Part shown: positions 46,916-57,668 of the stretch, one piece after another
Layout of the letters: the number at the start of each line of letters is the position of its first letter
Numbering within the stretch: the stretch's first letter is position 1
Assembly (NCBI GenBank): GCA_037957365.1
Contig: JARHVA010001427.1
Location: forward strand, 1,574,001-1,638,000
Length of the DNA: 64,000 nt
Direction of reading: 5' to 3'
DNA from: Torreya grandis
Taxonomy: Eukaryota; Streptophyta; Pinopsida; Cupressales; Taxaceae
Program-made: the position numbers and the translations under genes
Notes under the pieces: model-generated
Told to the model about the DNA's origin: nothing
What the model saw: only the letters and a program-made list of their open reading frames with translations
The model's database searches: none

Positions 46916-49111
46916 TGCTGGCCAAATTTAGCCTACATACCAAAATCTATCTAATCTAGACTAAGAATCTGAGCAGGGTCCTGATTGAATAGTGATCTAA
47001 TGTCACAAAGGTTAAATATATTTTAGGATATCACTTATCATTTTCAAGATTTTAAAACACTTTAAGCAAGATTAAAGTGTTAGTTTGGTTAACTTAGACA
47101 ACTAGACTGTCATAGCATGTCTTGTAAGAATGAATAGGTTAATCTAGTTACACATTTATTAAATTTACTTGGGGAGCCTCTTAGGCCAAAATATTACATA
47201 TACATGATGTTATTCATGTCTTGAACATTTTCTATAAATTTTATGACTTGATGAATTATCTATACCAAGTTATAAAGCTTCAAAGTTAGACTTGATGAGT
47301 GAAATGCACATGAGGACATCAAATTAAAGCTACAAAAAATAGCCATTTAAATTCAAATGTTCCAAGGTTGAATGTGGAGCTGAAAATTTTATAGATCTTA
47401 GGAGATAATATCAAATCTAATGATGATCAGGCAACCTGACAAGTCATTAGGTCCTATGGATCTAACAACTCGCATTTGATCATGTAAATAGATTAACAGT
47501 GAACATCAAGTCAAAAGGTCAGTGTAAACATGTTGATGATAGGTGTTAATATCTTGGGTAAATATTATATTGATCAAATTTATGCATCGATTGATAAGGC
47601 CATTAGTCCCAAATAGATCAATAGAGAATGCTTAATAATACCAAGTAGATCGATAGTGAGCAAGGGTCAAAGAGTTAAAGGATCCTAAGGATGAACAAGC
47701 TCTTACCAAGTGTCACAACCATGATAACTATCAAATAGATCAATGGTACATGTTTGATCCATACAAAGGAACATGAATGGTGCATAGGTTAAGGATCTCA
47801 TATCGAATGCAAGGCCACCACATGGTGTAAGTGCAAAAGCAAATGGAGCTGATAATAGAATTTTGTGAAGGGATGCATAGTTGACAAATGGAATATTGTT
47901 AGAAACCCATATCAAGATCAAGGGACAATATCAAAATTTAATCCAAATATGGTTGAATTCAAACCAGATCAATATTGTAAAGGGATGCCATAGAAGCAGA
48001 TACATCATTTTTTGATGGGTTCATCACCAAAGCTAGCAGCATGATTATGACCCTTTTTGCATGCCAAAAATAAACTAGTAAGGAACAATCAATGTTAGAA
48101 CAAGACCAAAATGGATTGATTGAGCTATTTTAACTTCATCAACACCAAAAAGAGATTGAAAAAGATTGATCCAATTATTGTAATGGCTTTTATGTTGAAA
48201 TTTAGCTTCAAAATGACTTGATTCAACTATTGTAATCATAAGGAGCATCAATGCAGATTAGAAATGGATTGAAAGGCACTGATGTGGTTGTTTTGGCCAC
48301 TTTTCAAAAGTAGTCTTAGACACTATGATCTTTTATAAATGGAATCAACACTAGAATGAAGGGAAGTCTAGGTCATTATGCTCCCTTCTCTATCTTTCTA
48401 TGCATGATCCCCATCTCTCTCATCCCATTCTTCTATAAATATAAGATTTTAAGCCTTGAAATGGATCCCTCTATTTGGCATGACTAGGCTCTACCAAGAT
48501 TTATATTGTAACACCATTTTGATGTAATAAAAGACTAAATTATTCCATTTTCAAGTTGAATTGAAGTGTGTCTCATGAATTCATTGATGTGGTAAGGTGA
48601 ATATCTATTTTCCTTACCTCTATCTGAGTTTTCATGCCTTCATGAAATGTATTGGTAGTCCTCACAGGTCATTCTAAGTGCACATATAGTTTGTTAGTCA
48701 GTGTGGAAGTGGACAATTTCCCTCCCATGCTAGGTTGATAGCTAGTGCATGCCTTTGTGTGAAATACTTATGTGAGGTCTGATCAAAGAGTGATTAAAGT
48801 GATCTTCTACAGTCTTGAATATGTCTTATAGTGTGTCTTATGCAAATATAAGGATCAAGACATTGGTGCATCACCTCCATTTTTATATGTTTTCATATAT
48901 TATTTTTAGTCTCTTTCCCCTTTTCCAAGTAAGAGTCTAGTTTACAGTTAGTAAAGGTGATAGACATCAAAGAAATCTAGTCTTCTCCAAAGGTCTGACC
49001 CAAGATTAGGTGACCCATAGCCTAGGTTTAGTCCCATGTTGGAATAGGTTTGAGAAAGAGGACCTAAACAATCCCATTTCTCAACTAGGGTGAAACTTAT
49101 GAACACCAATG
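46916..49111 (+). repeat. 5' LTR of the gypsy element (~2.2 kb)
   Basis: Starts TGCTGGCCAAATTTAGCC (a T-to-C change from TGTTGG) and ends GAACACCAATG. It is collinear with 57669-59866. No pol-like coding potential. The last 600 bp are related to the LTRs of the non-autonomous element at 13957. Confidence 0.85.
48434..48441 (+). promoter_or_regulatory. TATA box of the gypsy 5' LTR
   Basis: TATAAATA in the context TTCTATAAATATAAG, conserved at 59190-59197 in the 3' LTR. An AATAAA signal follows about 90 bp downstream (48526-48531; 59282-59287 in the 3' LTR), so the R region probably lies just after this box. Confidence 0.6.
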
Positions 49112-49215
49112 GTTTTGTCACACCCAATGGGACCAAGTCTCCTAGAGGAACTAAAATTAGGAGCTAGAGATATTTAAAATTATAGAGTTTGTAGCACTAT
49201 CTAGATAGAATTATT

Positions 49216-49676
49216 ATGCTAAAGTTTATTACAAGGTCAACTAGTAAATGTATTCCCCTTAAATTCATTGAGTTACCTTCTATTTCATATAAGAGAGAAA
49301 GATTTAATAGGACAAGACCTTATCCCCAAAAGCAATATTCATCTCCTAGTCATCGTACTATTTCAAGCTGTGTAATCCTCCTACTCAAATAGCCATCATA
49401 AATCAAGTATTTATTCCATTCAATAGAGGTAGTCCATTAAACTTATCCCAGTATAATGATATTCTTATGTCTGCTCTTAAAAGCATCCCATTATTTTCTA
49501 GAGAAGATCAAACAGCTTCTATTGAGCATATCCAAGATGTTGCCAACCTTTATTTAGTGCCTAATGTTGTTCAAGATAATGTGGTCATTAGACTACTTAT
49601 TGCTTCCTTCAAAGAAAAGGCTCTAAAATGGCATAAAAATCTCCTATTAAATTCCATAGCTATATTCGATGAATTA
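49216..49676 (+). pseudogene. Gypsy gag, N-terminal part
   Basis: An ATG at 49216 opens a frame about 105 bp after the 5' LTR. After a frame change it reaches the clear retrotransposon-gag segment at 49467-49676: LFSREDQTASIEHIQDVANL, then IRLLIASFKEKALKWHKNLL and IAIFDEL. These match the W-x(n)-F/L-D-E-L pattern of plant gypsy gag. The copia fragment interrupts it at 49677 and the protein resumes at 51884. Gag would form the virus-like particle in the cytoplasm. Stops and a frameshift make it inactive. Confidence 0.78.
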
Positions 49677-50567
49677 TGTTAGGTTATGGAGCTAAAAGCT
49701 TCATAGGTATGTAAATGGAGGAGGTTGCTGAGTGTCAGAGCAACCGACGTCAGTCTGATCAACCGACGTCGGTCATATCTAGTTACATAGCAATCGGCAT
49801 CAGTTATGGGTTGGCCAGCATTGGTCAGACAAGAACCAATGTCAGTCATCTCTAGACAAACAGCGACCGATGTCAGTCGTCTGTGGGCTTCTAGAACTAG
49901 TCTAATTTTAGACAGACAGTCAGTTTGCATGTAAAGACTAATTTTAGTCTTGAGTCTACTTTTCTAATTATTATAATTAGGAAGTCTAATTATTGTTTGT
50001 TTTGGGATCTATTTAATAGACCTATGGGGTTGTATTGTAATTGAAGGATCAAAAGGACTTGTCAAGAACAAGGATAAGGGTTCTTCCAAGTGTAAGATCA
50101 GTTGATCTGTAGGTAGCAAGATCAAGGGATATTTACATGGTAAGTAAGTTCAATTGATCTGCAAGTGTGTGTGTGCAAGGTCAAAGGAGATTTGTGGGGT
50201 AGCAAGATCAAGGATCTATAACACAACAAAGAGTAAGATCAGGGAGATCTACTTGGAGTACTTTGAGTACTTGGTGTACTGGAAGTATTGTTACTGACTG
50301 GTGGAGGGAAAAACTCTGTGTTTGAGTTGGTTTGTAATTGAGAGAGAGAAATCTTGAGGGAGAATTATTGTACACCTAAGAGGTGTGGTAAGAGTGTGAT
50401 TTCTTCATTGTATTTCCTTATGGAAGAGTGTTAATACAAGATTGTATTGTCTCTCATATTTTGTGTTGTTTCTATATTCTAGTTACATATTACTTCTGGT
50501 TAAATTATGTGTTTAGTTGCTTATACAAAGGTAATCAAGTGTACTCTAGAGGAGTAGGATCCTAACA
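49677..50567 (+). repeat. Copia LTR in plus orientation (891 bp)
   Basis: Reverse-complement relative of the LTRs at 17170-25305, with the same CCTAACA terminus. The palindromic array lies at about 49739-49885 and includes a perfect 12-bp palindrome, ACCGACGTCGGT, at 49762-49773. TATTTAATAGACCTATGGGG near 50009 is a candidate TATA region. Confidence 0.87.
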
Positions 50568-50579
50568 ATTGGTATCAGA

Positions 50580-51836
50580 ATCCTTCATGGCAAACCTCTG
50601 AACTAATTTTACCTTTAGCTCAGCAATCTCCTGCATGTGTGACCCTGTAATAAGCATATACACTACATACAGTAATAGGATAATGTCATGACCATTATCC
50701 AACCTGGTAAAATAAACACAATGGTAACATTGACAGTGACTAAAGCCATGCTTTGTCATACACCTGTCAAACCTTAAACACCATTGTCCTACAGCTTGCT
50801 CAAGACCATATAACCTGGCCTTCTGTCTCACCTGTCCATTCTCTCCTTTCTTTAACCTAGGAATCCATTTGTCTTTTAGTGCTTTCTTTCCAGTTGGAAA
50901 CTCTACCAAATCTCCCATTTGGTTCTCTCCCAAGGAATCAATTTCCTCATTCATGCCATGCTCCCACTATTTCCTGGATTCTACCTACATTACCTCTTCA
51001 AAACTTCTTGGTTCTTGACCATCAGTGAGCAACAAGTAGTATAAAGAAGGGGAATAATGAATTTGAGGCTTACTTACCCTTTCAGTCCTCCACATGGGCA
51101 TTTGAGACTCCTTGATAGCTTGTTTTCTGCCCAAAATCCATTTTAACAGTGACCAATCTTGGTCACCTCTGGCCGACCTTGGTCTGCACCTGACCGATGT
51201 CGATTCCACCTAATCACTGACGTCGGTTCCCTGATCGACGGTGATGTCCACCTACCCAACATCACTGACTTTGGTCTGCACATGACCGATGTCAGTTCCT
51301 TCCTGTTAGACATTGGTTCTTGATTGATCGACGTTGGTAACTATGTTTTCCTATGAGTGATGATTTTTACCCGTGAGCTCACTTTGGATCATTACCTTAT
51401 CGAAATCAACACTGCCCTGCTCAGAATTATTTAGACTCTTGAGTTGATCTCTGTCCATCATCTTCTCTATGAAAACCAAGGCTTTCCAATTCTTAAGTTT
51501 GTCAAAGACATCATATTTCCTCTTAAGAACATACATTCCCTTCTCACTCATGTGACCAAGCCTATAGAGCCACATCTTTGCATCTACAGATGAAGTAGAT
51601 AAAACAAAAGGAGAATTAGTAATACAAGTAGATAGATAAAGAGTACCTACTTTCTTACGACATGCTAATTTAAGTGCACCCTTGGAAACTTTCCAAGATT
51701 CTGCTGTGAGAGTTATTGTGTAACCCTCATCACCCAACTTTCCTATAGAAATTAGACTCCTCTTTAGGATGGGACCATGCATGACATCCTTCAAAACCCA
51801 TGTGTTGCCCGTCTGCAATTTCAGCCACACTTTCCC
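50580..51836 (-). pseudogene. Inverted copia internal region: RT, linker, array, GAG-pre-integrase
   Basis: On the minus strand, 51830-51351 gives MWLKLQTGNTWVLKDVMHGP, LISIGKLGDEGY and the GAG-pre-integrase block WLYRLGHMSEKGMYVL. The palindromic array follows at about 51340-51140, then the linker ERVSKPQIHYSPSLYYLL (51209-50985), then an RT part at 50954-50580 with ALKDKWIPRLKK, LLLYVVYMLITGS (YVDD damaged) and LVQRFAMKD, where it breaks off at the LTR/PBS junction. It shares the family's missing integrase core and is less decayed than the copies at 18128-22621. Confidence 0.83.
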
Positions 51837-51883
51837 TATCTCTATAAATCTCCTATTAAATTACATAGCTATATGGGATGAAT

Positions 51884-52991
51884 TAGGTGCAGACTTAGTC
51901 AAGTAATTTGAAGACAAGTTTGATCATCTATCTTTAGTTGAACAACTGACCAACATAAAGAGAGATCTTCATGAGTTGATGTCTAATTTTAACCTTAGAT
52001 TCCCAAAACATGGACTAGAATACCCATAGTGATTAGACCATCCCTTGAATATGCTTTATTGTATTATTTAAGATCCCTTAATTATAACATTAGTGTGATT
52101 ATACAGTCTATGGGTGGTCATACCTTACCAAATGCTTATGAGGTTACAATAGGAGTAGAAAATAGTTTGATACAAACTAGTAAGCTTTCTCTAAGGCCTC
52201 TAATGCCTATATTCCTAGATTTTTAATCAATTCCACCCCCTCAAGTCCCTCAATTTCCATCATTAACCCCTACTCCACCTCCTCAAGCTCAAGTTGTAGC
52301 CCCTTCTAGTCAAGCCAGTGAGCTTGGTGAGCTAAAAGGCTTACTTTAATATTTTAGAAATGAAATAGTACAACTCAAAAGGTAATATTATCAAGATAAT
52401 AAGCCCTTTCAACAACAAAATTAGGATATTTATCATCCTTTTAGAGATCAAAGGCCTCATTATCAAGGATTTAAGGAAAATAGACCACCCTACCAGTCAC
52501 AAGGAGCCATAGTTCTATTTAAACCATATGTAGTTATTGAACCTAATGTACCAACAAGTTAAAAATCTATTATTCCCACACCACCTCAACAAAATTTGAT
52601 ACATGACTCATATTGGTAGCCCTCCCACCTCAATGGTGTTCAAAATTAAGCCTTAGTATCACAGAACATTACTATGCCACAAATGACACAAGAAGAGTTT
52701 TCTCTTTAAGGAGGTCAATATCAAGAGATAAGTTTTTTAGCCCAAGGAGAGGCTCAATAATTTCAAGGTAATCTTGATGCCATTAATATAAACTGGCAAA
52801 TGGATGACTATGTTGCTTTCAATCATGGAGGTGAGACTAGCAGTTCAAGTGGTCAAGTTACAACTATAACTAAAACTAAAATAAGAACCATTGATGAGGC
52901 TCAATATGTGACTAATGCTTCCAGTACTCCTAATGTTTATTTTAAGATTACTAAAGATCAAATTTCTTTCCCTATAATATTAAAAAATTAA
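51884..52991 (+). pseudogene. Gypsy gag, C-terminal part and linker
   Basis: Gag continues as FEDKFDHLSLVEQLTNIK and RDLHELMSNFNLRF, then 52029-52226 (RPSLEYALLYYLRSLNYNIS, ENSLIQTSKLSL), the usual C-terminal half of gypsy gag. A Pro/Gln-rich segment follows at about 52220-52330 (PPPQAQVVAPSSQ). The rest, to 52991, is a poorly conserved linker ending near KITKDQISFPIILKN. Several stops interrupt it. Confidence 0.72.
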
Positions 52992-53329
52992 AATGCAAAG
53001 GCTGGGAAGGTCCCTCGAATACCTCTGGTATGTGAATAACTAATGGTTCAAAAGGTAGAGCCAAAGATTAGTGGAGCTTAATTCAATATAGTGGATCACA
53101 TGAATAAATACAATGTAAACATTATCATGTGGGATTACCTTTCTATTCTAGGACAAAAATATATGCTCATCCAAGATCTTCAAGCTCTTAAGGTGTCTCC
53201 AAAACTAGTTAAGAAAAAAGGAGTTATCCTAACTAATTCAAACCAGCCAATGAAGCGTCAAGTATAGAAGGTAATCAAAATGGAAAAAGGGGAAATTTTG
53301 AGGAAGATTCAAGTAAAACTCCTCCCTTA

Positions 53330-53660
53330 TATATCTCTCTAATAGTTTGTGACTATTTAGTTCATAACTTTATGGTGGGCAGTGGGGATAGTAGCACTAT
53401 CATGCCTAAGTAAACTACAAAAAAGCTTAGTCTTGTTTATGAACCAAATGCAAAAGGAATATTGTAATTGGATGGTTCACAAAAAAATATAGTATTCGTC
53501 ATTAAATATCTGAATTTGACACTACATGATTGGCCCAATGTTACCATTTAGTAGGATTTAGTTGTGGTGGACTTGTCTCCATATTTTGCCATGTGTCTGT
53601 CAAGGTGCTTTACCTCAAAGATTGGAGGATGTTTGTCAGATGATTGAAAATATTTGATTT
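53330..53660 (+). pseudogene. Gypsy aspartic protease region
   Basis: The segment around 53375-53410 reads FMVGSGDSSTIMPK, corresponding to the protease motif V-D-S-G-A-S-S; the catalytic Asp has become Gly. It is followed by VYEPNAKGI, DGSQKNI and the LVVVDLSPYFAM region typical of plant gypsy proteases. The protease would process the polyprotein inside the particle. It cannot be active as it stands. Confidence 0.7.
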
Positions 53661-53959
53661 TAAATACCAGTTATACTACCAAGGTAACCATACATTAAAA
53701 ACCTATTTCATGGTTCCATATGGAGCAATATATGCCAAATGTTGTGAACACCAATTGCCTCATCTTAGATGAAGTGATAGAAGATAGTATAGAGGAAATT
53801 GAATCACTTTTATGTGGGATTATAGATTTGTCACTTGATGATTGGTCCTATATGTCACATTAATATAATCCTTATAATCTAGTTTAATAAGAAGGACTTG
53901 GTGTTTACTACCTCCATGAGAAAGATACACCAATTCTAGCCTTGATGAAGGATGATGAG

Positions 53960-54370
53960 TCTATTGATGGTCTTTGGAAATTATAATTTGATGGATCAAG
54001 GAATAAGCATGGTACCAAGGCTGAAATAATGTTGATTTCTCTATAAATCAAAGGTATTTCTCATCTATTAAGTTTTAATTTGGTTTTTCAAACAATTTTG
54101 TATAATATGAGCCACTAATTCATGGTTTACAATGGGCTAGGAAGATGAAAGTCAACACCTTACAAGTCTTTGGTGATAGTGAACTTCTAGTTCACCAAGT
54201 GAGAGGTCTTAATGTATGAAAAAACCCATTTATTAAGTCTTATAATCATAGGTTATAGTAATTTATTGAATAATTTTAGGCCTTCAACATTCAGGCAATA
54301 CCAAGAGATAAGAACAAACATATAGACAGGTTAGCTGCCATTGGGGCATAATTTAGTATCCCCATTGATG
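53960..54370 (+). pseudogene. RNase H domain located upstream of RT
   Basis: Recognisable RNase H landmarks run in order: LWKL-FDGSRNKHG with the first Asp codon at 53990, a YE-PLIHGLQWARKMKV region near 54110-54160, FGDSELLVHQVRGL with Asp at 54175, and RDKNKHIDRLAAIGA with Asp at 54325. The DGS and GDSELLV spacing is that of the archaeal-type RNase H found as an extra domain in Tat-like plant gypsy elements. Here it lies between protease and RT. Stops are present but the acidic residues remain legible. Confidence 0.72.
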
Positions 54371-54739
54371 TAAGAAATTAAAAGGTCTAGTCACACATTA
54401 AGGTGATTGTGAGGCACTCTTTTAAAAATAAAAATGATAATTGTAAAGTGTTTGAGGATGATAATCAAATTGTCATATTCTTACAAGAAGAGGCTAATTT
54501 TTCCTTAAGAAATCAGTCAAAGTACTTGCAATAGTATGGTGATCAGATTGTGCAACTAAAAACAAATAAGTTACCCAAAGAGTTGGTCACACTTGAGAAC
54601 ATATTTAGTGGTGATGATGATCTGAGGAAAGAAAATTCATCTTTGTCAATAAATAAAGAACAATATGCCAATGTGGAACTTACACCTAGTAAGAGCTTAA
54701 ATTTGGGAAAATTATGCACTTATTAAGAAAAGAAAGCTT

Positions 54740-55560
54740 GCATTAAGTTATGTGAAAATTTTGTTGATGTATTTACATGGAAATATAGTGATCTCAAAGG
54801 ATGTTACCCAAGTCTATCTCAACACACCATTGAGATAGAGGATGAAACTAAGCCAGTAAGACAAAGATAGGTTTATTAATCCTAAGCTTGAGCCTTTGAT
54901 AAGAGATGAGCTTCATAAGCTCATTGAGTTAGCTATTATATTTCCATTCAATCACTCAACTTGGGTGGCAAATCTTGTTCCAATATATAAAAATAATGGT
55001 GAAATTAGACTATGTGTTGACTTTTGTGACCTGGATAAGGCTTCCCTTAAAGACCACTATCCATTACCATCTATGGAACAAATTTTAGAATTGGTTACAA
55101 GTTCAAAAAGGTTCTCCTTGTTAGATGGCTATAGTGGTTACAACTATATTTTGGTCAAGGAAGAAGACCAATTCAATACAGCCTTCACCATAAAGTGGGG
55201 GACATTTGCATATAGAAAGATGCCCTTTGGTCTATCCAATACTAGAGTAATTTCTTAGAGATCCATGGATATGGCATTCTAGGGCCTTCTTAACAAGTTT
55301 GTGCTGGTCTATTTGGATTATATAATAGTGTTTTCAAAAAATGCAAGTGAGCACATAGTTCACCTTGAACATGTGTTTGAAAGGTGTAGGTAATTTGGGG
55401 TATCCCTAAACCCCAAAAAGTGTGTCTTCTTATTTCATAAAGGTAATATCCTTAGACATATAGTTTCAAAGCATGGTTCAAGCATAGATATTTAAATAAT
55501 AGATTAATTCTTGCACTTTGTTTTCCCAAACACAAAATAGCCTTATGAATTTTCTTAGGG
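54740..55560 (+). pseudogene. Gypsy reverse transcriptase
   Basis: Upstream YSDLKGCYPSLSQHTIEIED leads into the RT. The 54896-55258 frame carries ELIELAIIFPFNHSTWVANL, GEIRLCVDFCDLDKASLKDH, FSLLDGYSGYN and WGTFAYRKMPFGLSN, all standard Ty3/gypsy RT blocks. The catalytic box reads YLDY at 55310-55321 instead of YLDD, followed by IIVFSK and LNPKKC. A stop follows MPFGLSN at 55256-55258. The substitution in the box and several stops mean it is inactive. RT copies element RNA into cDNA in the particle. Confidence 0.85.
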
Positions 55561-55689
55561 GAGATCAATTTTATCAGAAGATACATCTCAGATTTTTCCA
55601 CTTTAGCTAAGCCACTTACATCCATGCTAAAAAAGAATCAGAGCTTATCTAGTCTAAGGAAGGAGTAAGGAGTTTTGATGAAATTAAGA

Positions 55690-56010
55690 AAGCCATGGCT
55701 AGTGCTTCTACACTCATGAACCTATATTTTTCAAAGGACTTCATTCTATACACATATGCTAACATTGACACCATTTCAGGCATTTTTATACAAAAAAACA
55801 TGAGGCCTTAGAGTAGCCAATATCCTTCTTCAGTCAAGGCTTGGATGAGTATGAAACAAGATACTCTTTTATTGAAAAGCATGTACTCTCTATTTTAAGG
55901 TCTCTCAATAAGTTCAGATACTTGTTGTCTAATAATAAGATACACCTAATGGTTTCACATCTAAGTGTCAAGGAATTTCTCTTGAACAAGTACATATGTG
56001 AGAAAAGAGA
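55690..56010 (+). pseudogene. Second RNase H domain, after RT
   Basis: After the RT connection the sequence reads FSKDFILYTYANIDTISGIF, QPISFFSQGLDEYETRYSF and EKHVLSILRSLNKFRYLLSN, the usual gypsy RNase H region (F-S-L-E-Y-EK-L-I-L-KFR-YL pattern). A frame change lies near 55810. This is the canonical RNase H partner of the RT, which confirms that the one at 53960-54370 is additional. Confidence 0.75.
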
Positions 56011-56339
56011 TAGTTGGATTAAAAATGTAATGAAGTATGATGTGGAGATCAAAGTCACAAAGTTGATTAGGGGCAAAGGACTTTGTGAACATATAGACCA
56101 AGACTTACAAGAAGCCAATGAGGTGGTTATGGTGTCAACTGATGAAGAAGTTACAGATGATCATACCTCATCTTCTATTTGGTATCATGTTTTGGTAAGA
56201 TATCTCCAAGATGGTCTTTACCCCTCTCACCTAAACCCTTCAAAAAGAGGATATTTCAGATTTCAATCTATTCCATTTCTTCTTATTGATGTTGTTTTAT
56301 TCAAGAAAGATATCAATTTCATGTTGTTAAGATGCATTG

Positions 56340-57427
56340 AATAACATCAAAAGGCAAGGCTACTTGAAGAGTTCCATGATGGACATGGTGGAGGGAATTA
56401 TTTAGCAAGGACCATATCCCACAAGATCATGAAAGGTGGGTATTATTGACCAGGATTATTTAGTGATTTTCATACATGGGTTAATAAATTTAGACAATGT
56501 GTTATGTTTGTAGGAAAGGTGAAACTTGTAGCCTTACCTCTCTGACCAATTACAATGGATGAGCCCTTTGTCCAATGGGGATCAAACTTTATTGGTTTCA
56601 TTAACCCCGCTTCAATCTTAGGTCATAAATGGATACTAACTGCCACAAATTACTTCACTAGATAGATAGAAGCAATGACATTGAAGGAAATAAATGAGAC
56701 CAATGTGCTAGATTTCTATGAAGGTTTGCTTAGTAGATTTGGAGTCCCTTCAACCACTATTTTTGATAATGTTATGGCCTTTGTGGGGTCTAAAATCATC
56801 CAATTAGAAGTTTGACATAGTTTCTTTCTCAATACTTCATCAAACTACTATCCCCAAGGACATGGTCTTGTTTAGTCCACTAATAAGAACCTGTTAAAGA
56901 TCATAAGAAGAACTATTGAAGATAATTAGAGGTCATGGCATCTAAAATTGAAGTCAAATCTATGGGTTGATAGGATCACCTATAATAAGTCAATATCTAA
57001 CTCTTCGTAAAAGCTGGTATATGGTAAGGAAGCAAGAATGCCTATTTCTCTTGAATTCCCTACCCTAAAACTAATGCATCAACTTGAGTTGTTGGAGAAT
57101 GAACCTATGGAAATTAGATATTTTGAGATTATGGATTTGGAAGAGATAAGACATTAGTCCATGCTAGCCATGGAAAGCCATCAATCAAAAGTGAAGAGAG
57201 CCTTTGACAAAGGAGCTTCTTCAAGAAGATTCAAAGAAGGAGAATCGTTCCTCAAATGGGAAGAAGACAGATCTAATCTGAGAAGCTGTACAAAGTTTGA
57301 CTCTCTTTGGAGTGTTCCATACACCATCTCCAGCTACAAATCCCATAATGTCTTCCAACTTGAAAAAATGGATGGTGAGGAGCTTCCTATCCTAATTAAT
57401 GGATTACATTTGAAACATTTCTATTAA
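56340..57427 (+). pseudogene. Gypsy integrase
   Basis: The zinc-binding region reads FHDGHGGGNYLARTISHKIM, then YY-PGLFSDFHTWVNKF-QC (second Cys lost). The catalytic core follows: WILTATNYFTR at about 56630 (first Asp now Asn), STTIFDNVMAFVGSKI near 56755 with the second Asp, and GHGLV-STNKNLLKIIRRT near 56860, where the Glu codon has become TAG. The C-terminal part, 57161-57427, contains ASSRRFKEGESFLKW and MDGEELPILINGLHLKHFY and has no chromodomain. Integrase would insert the cDNA; two of three catalytic residues are lost here. Confidence 0.82.
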
Positions 57428-57668
57428 GGAAGTTGAGTTCCTTATACACAGTTAGTTTGTTTTGGCTTTCCTTCAAGTGTTGTCCTAGCACATTAGTTTG
57501 TTTGCTTTTGCTTTGTTTAGTTAGTTTCCCTGTTTGTTTTTGGTGGGATTCATTATCTTTACAATTCAAAGGGTTGTTTATAGCCATGAATCAAATTTTT
57601 CATTAGTCATGTAAATGGGCCAAGTTCTCAAGCATAGAAGGCATGCTGCCCAGTTGAGTCACCAAATA
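57428..57668 (+). other. Gypsy 3' untranslated region
   Basis: About 240 bp between the integrase stop and the 3' LTR. It ends CAGTTGAGTCACCAAATA before TGTTGG; the non-autonomous element at 26524 has a similar TTGAGTCACAAAATA, supporting common ancestry of the two LTR families. No clear polypurine tract is seen. Confidence 0.6.

Larger units (their letters stand above)
49677..51836. mobile_element. Rearranged copia fragment: plus-strand LTR joined to an inverted internal region
   Basis: Positions 49677-50567 are a complete copia LTR of the family seen at 17170-25305, but in plus orientation (starts TGTTAGGTTATGGAGC, ends GGATCCTAACA), followed by the PBS TTGGTATCAGA (50569-50579). From about 50580 to 51836 the sequence is the internal region of the same family in minus orientation. 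There is no second LTR. The gypsy gag sequence is repeated on both sides (about 49638-49676 and 51844-51883), about 40 bp rather than the normal 5 bp. Confidence 0.85.

Noticed and set aside
49739..51340. Possible CRISPR-like array because of regularly recurring short palindromes
   Set aside because: The repeats are degenerate, unevenly spaced, lack unique spacers of constant size, and lie in plant copia LTRs and internal regions.
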